64,000 nucleotides of DNA from Delftia acidovorans (lineage in GTDB: Bacteria > Pseudomonadota > Gammaproteobacteria > Burkholderiales > Burkholderiaceae_C), in contig JAITUC010000044.1 in NCBI GenBank assembly GCA_031286585.1, forward strand, positions 1-64,000, given 5' to 3'. The notes under the pieces were generated by a model that worked only from the letters and a program-made list of their open reading frames with translations, was not told the origin of the DNA and did no database searches. Below, one piece after another: positions 52,685 to 61,208 of this stretch. Position 1 is the stretch's first letter. Each line of letters begins with the position of its first letter. The translations under genes and the position numbers were made by a program.

Positions 52685-53335
52685 TCAGGCGATACCGAGC
52701 ATGGCGTTGATCTGGCGCTGGTCCACGGGGGCGCCGGCGAAGTCGTCGAAGATCTTGTCGGTCACGCGGATGATGTGGCGGTTGATGAAGTCCACGCCCT
52801 CGCGCGCACCGTCTTCCTGGTCCTTGAGGCAGCACTCCCATTCCAGCGAGGCCCAGCCCTGGTAGTCGTACTGGGCGAACTTGGAGAAGATGGCCTTGAA
52901 GTCCACCTGCCCGTCACCCAGCGAACGGAAGCGCCCTGCCCGCTCCAGCCACGAGGAATAGCCGCCGTAGATGCCCTGGCGCCCGCTGGGCAGGAACTCC
53001 GCATCCTTCACATGGAACATGCGGATGTGCTCGCGGTAGATGTCGATGTAGTCGAGGTAGTTGAGCTGCTGCAGCACGAAGTGGCTGGGATCGAACAGGA
53101 TCTTGCAGCGCGCGTGCCGGCCCACCAGTTCATGGAAGCGCTCGAAGCTGGTGCCGTCGTGCAGGTCTTCGCTGGGGTGGATTTCGTAGCACAGGTTCAC
53201 GCCCTGCTCTTCGCACGCGTCGAGGATGGGGCGCCAGCGGCGCGCCAGCTCCTCGAAGGCGGTCTCGATGAGCCCGGCCGGGCGCTGGGGAAACGGGAAC
53301 AGGTAGGGCCAGGCCCAGGCGCTGGAGCGCGCCAT
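52685..53335 (-). pseudogene. sugar phosphate isomerase/epimerase, N-terminal half missing
   Basis: A 216-codon frame encodes only the C-terminal half of an AP-endonuclease-2-like TIM barrel: YPFPQ-type FPFPQRPAGLIETAFEELAR, VNLCYEIHPSEDLHDGTSFE, KILFDPSHFVLQQLNYLDYI and VKDAEFLPSGRQG, all metal and substrate motifs of the second half. Family members have ~350 residues. Upstream of AWPYL the homology stops where the opposite strand becomes a TetR gene. The ATG at 53335 is formed by CATG of that gene and has no ribosome site. Confidence 0.8.
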
Positions 53336-53896
53336 GCTGGCGTTCTGGCGGCGCGGCTACGAGGGCACGTCCATGGCCGACCTGGTGCAGGCGCTGGGCA
53401 TTGCGTCAGCGCGCATCTATGCGGCCTTCGGCAGCAAGCAGGACCTGTTCCGCGAGGCCGTGCAGCGCTACGAGGCCGGTGATGGCGGCTTTGCCGACCG
53501 CGCCATGGCCCAGGAGCCGCGCGTGCGCGACGCCCTGGCCCGCGTGCTGCGCGACGCCGTGACCACCTATACGGACGATGCCCATCCGCTGGGCTGCATG
53601 GTGGTCACCGCCGCCACCAATTGCGCCGAGGAAAACGAGGAGGTCGCCGCCTGGCTGGCCGGTCACCGGCGCCTGCGCACGCAGTCCCTGATCGACCGGC
53701 TTCAACGCGCGCTGGATGAAGGCGAGTTGCGCGCCGGCACCGATGTGCAGGCGCTGGGGATTTCTATGCCACGCAATTGCACGGCATCTCCGTGCAGGCC
53801 CGTGACGGCGTGCCGCGCGAGCGGCTGCTGGCTGCGGTGCAGACCGCCTTGCTGCTGCTGGACACGGCGCTGGCGCCCGCAGGCAAGGCGGACTGA
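53319..53896 (+). pseudogene. TetR-family regulator, 5' truncated and frameshifted
   Basis: In frame from 53319: ALERAMLAFWRRGYEGTSMA, then IYAAFGSKQDLFREAVQRYE, a clear TetR DNA-binding domain lacking only the first ~12 residues; TAG at 53304 closes the frame upstream. At CTGGGGATTTC (53755-53764) the frame is lost; the adjacent frame continues DFYATQLHGISVQARDGVPR and LLAAVQTALLLLDTALAPAG to TGA 53894-53896. One extra G would repair it. The 5' truncation is the same junction that cut the isomerase. Confidence 0.8.
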
Positions 53897-53944
53897 GCAG
53901 GCCGCGCCGCCAAGACATGCGCGGACCCGTCAGACGCGGCGCTT

Positions 53945-55048
53945 TCAGGCGCCGTGCTTTTGCAGCTCGGCGCGCAACTGGATCACGCTGGGCGTGACGA
54001 TGGGGATGAAGGCCGATTCGCGCCAACGGCGGGCAAAGCCGCCGTCCGCATCCAGGCTGTAGGCGCGGCCACCGGCCGTCTGCAGCTCCAGCTGCATGGC
54101 CTGCTGCACGCAGTCATGCAGGGCCAGGCGCAGCGCGAACAGGCGTGCGGGCGCTTCCACGAAATCGCCGGCCTCGACACCGGCCTTGAGCGCGGCCACC
54201 GCCTGCTCCAGATGCCTGCGGGTATCGTCCAGCGGCTGCTGCAGCACATGCCCGCCCTGCCCCATGCGCGACGCGGCCTGCGCACAGGCCGCACGCGCCA
54301 GCCCGATGGACAGGCCGCATTGCATGCCCAGGAAGGCCGGACGCACCCGGGGCAGAAAGCCACCGGCGCGCTCGGCCAGCAAATCGTCTTCGGTGATGGC
54401 CACGTCCTTGAGTTGCAAGGCGGCGGTGTTGGTGCCGCGCAGGGCCATCAACTCCAGATCCGGCGAGCGCTCGAGGCCAGGGCGGTCGGACGGCAGGGCC
54501 ACGATCATGGGCGGCGCGCCGTCGTCACGCGCCACGGCAATGGCGGCCAGGAAACGCGACCCGCGCAGGTTGGTGCACCAGGGCACGCTGCCGTTGAGCC
54601 GCCAGCCACCGCCGTCCCGGGCCGTGGCGCGGATGTTGAGTGCCTCCAGCCCGCTCAGGAACTTCATGATGTTGGACAGGCCCGAGGCGCCGGCCGCCTC
54701 GCCCGCCAGCAGTGCAGGCAGCCAGCGCTCGCGCAGCGCGGCATTGGCGGTATGGGCCAGCATTTCGATCAGCACGCGCTGGCCCCAGAAGGCAAAGGCG
54801 GCGGACATGGAGTGCGCGGACACCTGGGCAATCGCCTCGATGGCCTCACCCGCCCTGCCGCCGTGCCCGCCCCATGACGAGGCCACGCCGTGGCCCAGCA
54901 GCCCGGCCCCCGCCAGGTACGGCACGACGGCGGCCGTGGCGTCACCGTCGCCGGCATCCAGGGCCTCGGCACGTGCGTCCAGCCATTGGCGGACTGCGTC
55001 GGTCAGCAGGGGGGAATTGGGCATGGGATCGGGCATGGGGCTTGTCAT
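53945..55048 (-). CDS. acyl-CoA dehydrogenase-family flavoprotein
   Basis: A 367-residue protein (start 55048; others at 55036 and 55063 possible). It follows the acyl-CoA dehydrogenase layout: helical N-terminus with LAGAGLLGHGVASSWGGHGG, a middle beta domain (NGSVPWCTNLRGSRFLAAIA; LMALRGTNTAALQLKDVAI) and a helical C-terminus ending QTAGGRAYSLDADGGFARRW. Missing the usual catalytic Glu pattern, it may be nearer to flavin-dependent monooxygenase members (DszC/SfnB-like). Monocistronic, behind a terminator. Confidence 0.75.
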   Translation of the reverse strand: MTSPMPDPMPNSPLLTDAVRQWLDARAEALDAGDGDATAAVVPYLAGAGLLGHGVASSWGGHGGRAGEAIEAIAQVSAHSMSAAFAFWGQRVLIEMLAHTANAALRERWLPALLAGEAAGASGLSNIMKFLSGLEALNIRATARDGGGWRLNGSVPWCTNLRGSRFLAAIAVARDDGAPPMIVALPSDRPGLERSPDLELMALRGTNTAALQLKDVAITEDDLLAERAGGFLPRVRPAFLGMQCGLSIGLARAACAQAASRMGQGGHVLQQPLDDTRRHLEQAVAALKAGVEAGDFVEAPARLFALRLALHDCVQQAMQLELQTAGGRAYSLDADGGFARRWRESAFIPIVTPSVIQLRAELQKHGA

Positions 55049-55063
55049 CTTGCGGGTCACCAT

Positions 55064-55098
55064 AAAAAAAGGGACCGCTGCGGGCACAGCGGTCCCTT
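55064..55098 (-). terminator. intrinsic terminator of the molybdenum hydroxylase operon
   Basis: GGGACCGCTG (55071-55080), loop of six, CAGCGGTCCC (55087-55096); on the minus strand the stem is followed by seven Ts (55064-55070). A strong 10-bp stem placed after the cytochrome c gene and just before the acyl-CoA dehydrogenase-like start. Confidence 0.9.
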
Positions 55099-55145
55099 GC
55101 CATCCTAGCGCAGCCCACAGGCTGCACGGATGACGCAGCGCAAGC

Positions 55146-56474
55146 TCAGTGCGCCGCCTTGCCGGGGCGCGTTTCCTCACGCAGGGCCTTGACCTTGTCG
55201 CTCAGGCCGGCCCAGGGCTGCAGGCCGTACTGGCTGCGCATGGTGTTGAGCAGCGTGGCGATCTGCTCGTCGCTGAGGTTGTGGCGGAAGGCGGGCATGG
55301 TGCCCAGCTGCGGACGCGCCGGCTGGGTGATGCCGTTGAGCACCACATGGATGGCATTGGTCGGCGAGTCGCTGTACAGGTTGGTGTTCAGCGACAGCTG
55401 GGGGCGCACGCCGAAGCTGCTGCCAGCCAGCACGCCGCTGGGGTCGGCGCGGTGGCAGGCCATGCAGGCGCCCTGGTACAGGCGGTAGCCCTGGGCGTCC
55501 ACCGGCAGCTTGGCCACCTCGGTCTTTTCCTTCACCAGGGCCTGGGCGTCCCCTGCGCCAGCGGCTTCTGCCACGGGCTTGCGGTACGACATCAGGTAGG
55601 TGGCCATGGCGTTGATGTCCTCGGCCGACTGGTGGGACAGGCCTTCGATCACGGGCGCCATGGGGCCGGCGGCCACGCCGTGGCGCTCCGAGAAGCCGGT
55701 CTGCATGTAGCGCACCAGGTCCTCGCGCGTCCAGGGCAGCGGGGCCACGGCCTTGTCGTTGAGCGCAGGGGCGTCCCAGCCGTCGATGAAGGCGCCGGCC
55801 AGATGGTCTGCACCCCTTTTCTCTGCGCCGAACTGGTTGCGCGGCGAGTGGCAGGCAGCGCAGTGGCCCAGGCCTTCGACCAGGTAGGCGCCGCGAATCC
55901 ACTCGCCCGACTGGTTGGCCGGCGCAGGCTGCTCGCCAGGCTCCAGGTACAGCGCATTCCACAGGGCCAAGCCACGGCGCACGTTGAACGGGAAGTTCAG
56001 CGCGGTCTTGGGCGCCTCATTGGAGACGGCCGGCTCGGTCATCAGGAAGGCGTACAGCGCCTTCATGTCCTCGTCGGTCACGCGGGTGAATGCCGTGTAC
56101 GGGAAGGCGGGGTACAGGTAGTTGCCCTCGCGGTCCACGCCATGGCGCATGGCGCGCTCGAAGGCCTCGTACGACCAGCGGCCGATGCCGGTTTCGGCAT
56201 CGGGCGTGATGTTGGTCGAGTAGATGGTGCCGAAGGGGCTGGGCATGGCCAGGCCGCCTGCGTTGCGCTGGCCGCCCGGTGCCGTGTGGCAGACCGCGCA
56301 GTCGCCCATGTGCGCCAGACGGCGCCCCTGGTCGATCTGCTGCTGGCTGAATTCCTGCACCGGGATCTGCTGCAGGGGAGCGATTTCGCTGCGGCCCGTG
56401 GCCAGCCAGAAGGCGGCACCGGCCACGGCGGCCAGGCCGACCACGCCGAGGGTGATTTTCTTGAGTGTGTGCAT
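55146..56474 (-). CDS. triheme cytochrome c subunit of a molybdenum hydroxylase
   Basis: A 442-residue exported protein with an N-terminal membrane anchor (LKKITLGVVGLAAVAGAAFW) and three heme motifs: CAVCH (~59), CAACH (~208) and CMACH (~334), each followed by a Met ligand region (e.g. GTMPAFRHNLSD). This layout matches cytochrome subunits of periplasmic alcohol and aldehyde dehydrogenases and nicotinate dehydrogenase. It passes electrons from the Mo enzyme to the respiratory chain. Last gene of the operon, 17 bases after the Mo subunit. Confidence 0.93.
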   Translation of the reverse strand: MHTLKKITLGVVGLAAVAGAAFWLATGRSEIAPLQQIPVQEFSQQQIDQGRRLAHMGDCAVCHTAPGGQRNAGGLAMPSPFGTIYSTNITPDAETGIGRWSYEAFERAMRHGVDREGNYLYPAFPYTAFTRVTDEDMKALYAFLMTEPAVSNEAPKTALNFPFNVRRGLALWNALYLEPGEQPAPANQSGEWIRGAYLVEGLGHCAACHSPRNQFGAEKRGADHLAGAFIDGWDAPALNDKAVAPLPWTREDLVRYMQTGFSERHGVAAGPMAPVIEGLSHQSAEDINAMATYLMSYRKPVAEAAGAGDAQALVKEKTEVAKLPVDAQGYRLYQGACMACHRADPSGVLAGSSFGVRPQLSLNTNLYSDSPTNAIHVVLNGITQPARPQLGTMPAFRHNLSDEQIATLLNTMRSQYGLQPWAGLSDKVKALREETRPGKAAH

Positions 56475-56491
56475 GTTCCAGTCCTCCGCTC

Positions 56492-58792
56492 TCAGTTCTG
56501 TGCCTTGTCGGCCGGGGCTGCATCGGCAGCCTTTGCCTTGAGTGCGGCCAGCACGCGTGCCGGGGTGAACGGCACTTCGCGCAGGCGCACGCCGGTGGCG
56601 TCGAACACGGCGTTGGAGACGGCGGCGGCGCTGGGCACGGAAGCCGATTCGCCCGCGCCCATGGGGTCTTCGCCCGGGCGCTCCACCAGTTGCACGTCGA
56701 TCTCGGGCAGCTCGTCGAAGCGCAGGATGGGGTAGCCACCCCAGTCCAGCGAGGTCACGCCCTTGCTGTCGAAGGTCACGTACTCCTTGAGCACGCGGCT
56801 CGTGGACTGGATGATGTTGCCGTGCACCTGGTGGCGCACGCCGGCCGGGTTGACCATTTCGCCGCAGTCATGGGCCACGAAGACCTTGTCCACCTTGATC
56901 ACGCCGGTCTCGCGGTCCACGGTCACGTCGCAGATCCAGGTGGCCCAGGCCGCGCCGTAGCCGGGGAACTTGCTGTGGTAGTAGCGGGCATAGGCAAAGC
57001 CACGGCCCTTGACCAGGCGCTGGTCGGCGGGCGCGGGGTTGCGGTGGGCCGGGCCATCCTGCCAGCCGGCCTGCTTGTGCGCAGCGTGCGTCAGCGCCAC
57101 GGCGCGCGGGTCCTTCAGGTAGCGCAGGCGGTAGGCCAGCGGGTCTTCACCGGCCAGGTAGGCGCATTCGTCGATCCAGCACTCATGGGCAAAGACGTTG
57201 GGCAGGGCCGAGACGCCGCGCATCCACGAAGCGCGCACGATGGGCGCCGCATCCTGCGAGACCACGCGCATCTTGGGGTACTCGTACTGCGGGATGGCCG
57301 TACGGTCGCCCATCTGCAGCACCTTGGGCTTGTTGGGCACCTTGCCCGTCAGGATCAGGGCCAGGGCCGCCGCGTCGTTGGACGGGTAGCAGGTCTTGAG
57401 CTCGTAGCCCAGCACGGCATGGTTCTCGTCCAGGCCGCCGCGCACGCGGATCAGCTGGCCCGTGCCCTTGGGCTCCCAGGCGGCTTCCTGCTCGCGCATC
57501 AGCTGCACGCGCACCGGGCGGCCCACTGCCTGCGACAGCAGCACGGCGTCGGATGCCACGTCGTCAGCGCAGTTGCGGCCATAGCAGCCCGAGGCTTCCA
57601 GGCGCGTCACATTGATCTGGTCGGCCGCCATGCCGGTCAGCGTGGCGATGTCCTTGCGCACGTCGTGCGGATTCTGAGATCCGGTCCAGACCTGGATCTG
57701 GCTGGCGGACACATCGGCCACGGCGCAGGACGGACCGATGGAGGCATGCAGGTGGTAGGGCCAGACGTAGTCGGCCTCGATCACCTTTTTCGCACCCGAG
57801 AAGGCTTCGTCGATGCCCGCGTCCTCGCGCAGCATGCGGTCGGTCTTCTCGTGCTTGACCAGGGTGTCGTGCATGGCGTTCAGCGACAGGTCGGGCACGC
57901 CGGCCCAGTCCTTCCACTTCACCTCCAGCTGGCGCATGGCGGCAATGGCCTGCTCCTCGCGCTCGGCCACGATGCCCACGAAATCGCCCTGCACCACCAC
58001 CTTGACGATGCCCGGCAGGTGGGCCACGGACTGCTCGTTCACCGAAATCAGGCTGCTGCCCAGCGGCGCCGACGCATCGGCACCGCCATAGGGCGGACGC
58101 ACCACGCGGCCGTGCAGCATGCCCGGCACGCGCACATCGTGCACATAGGCCAGCGCGCCCAGCACCTTGGCCGGAATGTCCACGCGCTGCACGGACTTGC
58201 CGATGTAGTTGAAACCGCCGGTGCGCAGCGGCACTTCCTTGTCCAGCGCAATGTTCAGGTCCTGGCCCTGGGCCAGTTCGCCGTAGCCGATGCGTCGACC
58301 GCCCTTGGCCACCACCGCGCCCTTGGACGTGGTCAGTGCGGACACGGGCTGCTGCAGCTTCTGGGCAGCCAGGCCCAGCAGCAGCTGGCGCACCTGGGCA
58401 GCGGCCTTGCGCATGGGAATGGCATCCACCTGGATGGTGTTGCTGGCAATGGTGGGGCCCTGGTTGGGCGTGCGGCCCGTATGGCCCAGCACCATGGTGA
58501 TGCGCTCGAACTCCACATCGAGCTCATCGGCCACCAGCTGCGCCAGCGAGGTACGGATGCCCGTGCCCAAATCCACGTGGCCGTGGTAGGCCGTGACGCT
58601 GCCGTCCGCCCCAATGGCGATGAAGCTGCCCACCCGGTCAATGGGGGGAATGGGGAAGGCGCCGGCCACGGCAGGCGCCGTACCCGTGCTTTCAGCCACC
58701 AGGCTGGCGGCCGCCACCGAGCTGACCATGACCATGCCGCCCAGCTTGAGCAGGTTGCGGCGCGTCAGTTGAAGGGGGTTGGATGCACTCAT
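56492..58792 (-). CDS. xanthine-dehydrogenase-family molybdopterin subunit, Tat-exported
   Basis: A 766-residue large subunit (start 58792, GGAGG upstream), overlapping the 2Fe-2S gene by ATGA. Twin-arginine signal LTRRNLLKLGGMVMVSS; two Mo-binding domains with GHVDLGTGIRTSLAQLVADE, RLEASGCYGRNCADDVA, and the catalytic Glu in MGAGESASVPSAAAVSNAVF. Similar enzymes include isoquinoline 1-oxidoreductase, nicotinate dehydrogenase and aldehyde dehydrogenases; substrate not readable. Confidence 0.93.
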   Translation of the reverse strand: MSASNPLQLTRRNLLKLGGMVMVSSVAAASLVAESTGTAPAVAGAFPIPPIDRVGSFIAIGADGSVTAYHGHVDLGTGIRTSLAQLVADELDVEFERITMVLGHTGRTPNQGPTIASNTIQVDAIPMRKAAAQVRQLLLGLAAQKLQQPVSALTTSKGAVVAKGGRRIGYGELAQGQDLNIALDKEVPLRTGGFNYIGKSVQRVDIPAKVLGALAYVHDVRVPGMLHGRVVRPPYGGADASAPLGSSLISVNEQSVAHLPGIVKVVVQGDFVGIVAEREEQAIAAMRQLEVKWKDWAGVPDLSLNAMHDTLVKHEKTDRMLREDAGIDEAFSGAKKVIEADYVWPYHLHASIGPSCAVADVSASQIQVWTGSQNPHDVRKDIATLTGMAADQINVTRLEASGCYGRNCADDVASDAVLLSQAVGRPVRVQLMREQEAAWEPKGTGQLIRVRGGLDENHAVLGYELKTCYPSNDAAALALILTGKVPNKPKVLQMGDRTAIPQYEYPKMRVVSQDAAPIVRASWMRGVSALPNVFAHECWIDECAYLAGEDPLAYRLRYLKDPRAVALTHAAHKQAGWQDGPAHRNPAPADQRLVKGRGFAYARYYHSKFPGYGAAWATWICDVTVDRETGVIKVDKVFVAHDCGEMVNPAGVRHQVHGNIIQSTSRVLKEYVTFDSKGVTSLDWGGYPILRFDELPEIDVQLVERPGEDPMGAGESASVPSAAAVSNAVFDATGVRLREVPFTPARVLAALKAKAADAAPADKAQN

Positions 58793-59376
58793 GCTGCACC
58801 TCCCTGGGCGATCAGCACGCGGGCGCGGGCTGCAGCCCGCATGATTTCCACATGCGTGCCGCAGCGGCACAGGTGGCCGGAAAGGGCCTGGGTGACTTCA
58901 TCGTCGGTGGCCGTGGGCTTGTGGTCGAACAAGGCCACCAGGGCCATGACCATGCCATTGGTGCAATAGCCGCACTGGGCGGCCTGCTCGTCAATGAAGG
59001 CCTGCTGCACAGGGTGCAGCCGGTAGACGGCCTTGCCCGGGGCATCGGCTGCCGGCTTGCCGGCGGGCATTCCCGGCACGGCGGCCGGATGGGCAGCCTC
59101 CCAGTCACGCGCCACGCGGGCGTGCTCGGCCTGGGTCGCATCCTGGGACAGGCCTTCCAGCGTCGTGACCTTCATGCCCTGGACCACGCTCACGGGAACG
59201 GAGCAGGAACGGGCCACCTTGCCGTCGATCAGCACGGCGCATGCGCCGCATTCGCCGAGGCCGCAGCCGAACTTGGGGCCGTTGAGCTGCATGTCGTTGC
59301 GCAGCACATAAAGCAGCGGCGTCTCCGGGCTGACGCCCTGGATCTCGACCTCTTGTTGGTTGAGAGTGAATTTCAT
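58789..59376 (-). CDS. 2Fe-2S small subunit of the molybdenum hydroxylase
   Basis: A 195-residue protein from the start at 59376. Plant-type cluster CGLGECGACAVLIDGKVARSC-like (first 2Fe-2S, ~38-59) and C-terminal cluster QCGYCTNGMVM plus LCRCGTH. It has an extra ~35-residue Pro/Ala-rich insertion (AHPAAVPGMPAGKPAADAPG) between the clusters compared with the usual ~155 residues. First gene of the operon. Confidence 0.92.
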   Translation of the reverse strand: MKFTLNQQEVEIQGVSPETPLLYVLRNDMQLNGPKFGCGLGECGACAVLIDGKVARSCSVPVSVVQGMKVTTLEGLSQDATQAEHARVARDWEAAHPAAVPGMPAGKPAADAPGKAVYRLHPVQQAFIDEQAAQCGYCTNGMVMALVALFDHKPTATDDEVTQALSGHLCRCGTHVEIMRAAARARVLIAQGGAA

Positions 59377-60003
59377 CGTGTGCAAACCTTGTGGTTGACA
59401 ACAGGTGCAAACCACAGGTGCGCACTGAAAAATCAGGCGACGGGCTCGCCGCGGCCAAGCCCGAAAAAGAAAGCCCACCGCCGACGGGGTGGGCTGATTT
59501 CACGTGGTTTTCAGAGGCAACTCTGATAGGTGACTGCCTGTTGTATGCAAACGATTCTATGCCTCGGACTTGCCCATCACTGCCAGCTGGCAGCCATCCC
59601 TGGACCTGCACAGACCCGCAAACTCCGTGGCTTTTTGCTCACAAAACTCACTACATGAATCGGAAATATCCAAAAGAACACAGCGCTGCCAACCGATCCG
59701 GAGACCTGGACCAAAGCCAGAAAGATGTGCACCACCACAGTGCACAAGGGGCGGGGATCCCCGCATCAGGGCCCGGCCAAGTCTTGCAGCCATGCACGGC
59801 CGGGCATAAAGGCGGCAGACCGCCCAGGCAGCTGGTGCCTCGACGCACCCATCACACCAACCGAGCAAAACACTCGGCTTTTACCTGCATCAAATTCCAG
59901 TGAGAACGCTTGAAATTTTCGGCCACGCCATGCACAGCACCCGCGAGACACGCGCCCATCTGCAGCATTGATGGACACCAGGCGCAGGCCGGTGGCCCAG
60001 CCG
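59377..60003. other. gap upstream of the molybdenum hydroxylase operon
   Basis: 627 bases with no confidently supported gene. It should contain the operon promoter. A minus-strand frame at 59557-59868 (Cys-rich, no ribosome site seen) is probably not coding. The terminator-like hairpin at 59472-59495 lies in this gap. Confidence 0.4.
59461..59496 (-). terminator. terminator-like hairpin in the leader of the molybdenum hydroxylase operon
   Basis: AGCCCACC (59472-59479) and GGTGGGCT (59488-59495) form an 8-bp stem with an 8-base loop; on the minus strand it is followed by TTTCTTTTTC. It lies ~96-119 bases before the first gene of the operon. Either the end of an unseen upstream transcript or small RNA, or an attenuator for the operon. 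Confidence 0.6.
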
Positions 60004-60291
60004 TCAACGGGTGCCCGGCGTGATCTGGATGGTGCCAAGGCCCGAGCCCATGGCCTCACGCCGGCGAGGTGTCAGCCAGTGCACCCAAAGCCCCTTGAGC
60101 CAGCCCAGCGCAAATGCGCCTGCCAAGGCCAACGTGTCCCACTGCCCGGCCAACAGGGCTCCATATATCCAGTAAGGCATGCATCCCAGGCCGAGAAGGC
60201 AGGCCCACCGCCGCAGTGCGGCGGAACGGGATTGCGACAGCCAGACGGCAAGGACTGCGGGGAGTGCGAAGGCGATCTGATCGATGCTCAT
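60004..60291 (-). CDS. small SOS-linked membrane protein
   Basis: A 95-residue protein from the start at 60291: hydrophobic helices at ~4-19, ~28-48 and ~52-72 (IDQIAFALPAVLAVWL; WACLLGLGCMPYWIYGALLA; LALAGAFALGWLKGLW) and a basic tail. No family recognised. A near-consensus LexA box ends 11 bases upstream of the start, so it should be induced by DNA damage. Confidence 0.65.
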   Translation of the reverse strand: MSIDQIAFALPAVLAVWLSQSRSAALRRWACLLGLGCMPYWIYGALLAGQWDTLALAGAFALGWLKGLWVHWLTPRRREAMGSGLGTIQITPGTR

Positions 60292-60301
60292 GGCTGCATC
60301 A

Positions 60302-60321
60302 TACTGTATGAATAAACAGTT
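60302..60321. promoter_or_regulatory. LexA box (SOS operator)
   Basis: TACTGTATGAATAAACAGTT matches the enterobacterial/beta-proteobacterial LexA consensus (CTGT-N8-ACAG) exactly. It lies directly before the small membrane protein start on the minus strand. The nearest plus-strand gene is the H-NS-like gene 445 bases away, so the minus-strand gene is the probable target. Confidence 0.82.
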
Positions 60322-60766
60322 TTGCAGATGGGCACGATCGTCTTTTGCAAAGGATGTCACGGGACGACAGCACCTCCATCTTTCGCTTGCAGCCCGCTTC
60401 CCACCCCTGCCCCCGCGCCACGCCGTTGGAAAGCAGCGTACAGACTGGACCTCAAGAATTTCAGATATGCGGCGCAGTCTGATAACAGCATCCCCTTTCA
60501 ATAAGTCCAAACTCCTTCGCTTGCGATCAAACACCCCGGTGAAGCACGGCGCCTCACTCCTGAAAGCGAGTGCATACAGGATTTTGAGGGACTCCGGAAC
60601 ATAGAGCGCCGCATAGCTTCCTGCTCTTTACCTGGCGTTTACCTACCAGTCTGAACGAAGTCGGGACAGCCAATGGCAGCCATAGGAGAAAATGATCGAA
60701 AGCATGCAAACTGGTTCTTAAAAAACCGTTAATATTCGCGCTTCAATCCATGAAAGGCAAACTACC
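60322..60766. other. gap upstream of the H-NS-like gene
   Basis: 445 bases without a supported gene. Near its right end is an inverted pair, AACTGGTT (60709-60716) and AACCGTT (60724-60730), and a six-codon frame ATG 60750 (MKGKLP) whose TGA overlaps the GTG start of the H-NS gene. Both may take part in autoregulation of the silencer. Confidence 0.4.
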
Positions 60767-61042
60767 GTGAACACCACATACAAAGAACTTCTGGCACAGC
60801 GCGAGGCACTCGAGGCCCAGATCCAGACAGCACGCAAGCAAGAAGTCAGTGATGTGATCGCCAAGATTCGCGGCCTGGTCCAGGATTACGACCTGACTGC
60901 CGACGATATCTTCACGGCACGCCGCGCGCCCTCCACCGTGGCTCCCAAGTTCCGCAATCCCGAGACAGGCGACACCTGGACCGGTCGTGGCAAGCCCCCC
61001 GCCTGGATCAAGGACAAGGATCGTGCCCAGTTCGCCATCTGA
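60767..61042 (+). CDS. hns: H-NS family nucleoid protein (xenogeneic silencer)
   Basis: A 91-residue protein from GTG 60767 (AAAGG upstream): N-terminal coiled coil (YKELLAQREALEAQIQTARK) for oligomerisation and the DNA-binding C-terminus TGDTWTGRGKPPAWIKDKD, with the GRGKPPAWI hook that enters the minor groove. H-NS homologues in Burkholderiales silence AT-rich acquired DNA such as the islands in this window. Followed by a strong terminator. Confidence 0.93.
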   Translation: MNTTYKELLAQREALEAQIQTARKQEVSDVIAKIRGLVQDYDLTADDIFTARRAPSTVAPKFRNPETGDTWTGRGKPPAWIKDKDRAQFAI

Positions 61043-61070
61043 AGCCCTGGATAAACGCCTCCATGAAAAA

Positions 61071-61097
61071 AGCCTGCAGTTCTCTGCAGGCTTTTTT
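61071..61097 (+). terminator. intrinsic terminator after the H-NS-like gene
   Basis: AGCCTGCAG, loop TTCT, CTGCAGGCT, then a run of six Ts; A-rich on the left as well, so it could work in both directions. It starts 28 bases after the hns stop. Confidence 0.92.
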
Positions 61098-61208
61098 CAT
61101 TCTGGAGGTACTTCCTGCCACAGCTGAATTCGCAGGCTTGGGCTTCCACGGCAAGACGCCACGCAGGTGAAAAAGGATGATCCATGGACATGCCCTTAAA
61201 CATGCACC

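Noticed and set aside
56465..58969. An 834-codon plus-strand frame over the molybdopterin subunit
   Set aside because: Antisense shadow of a strongly conserved gene, no ribosome site or motif.
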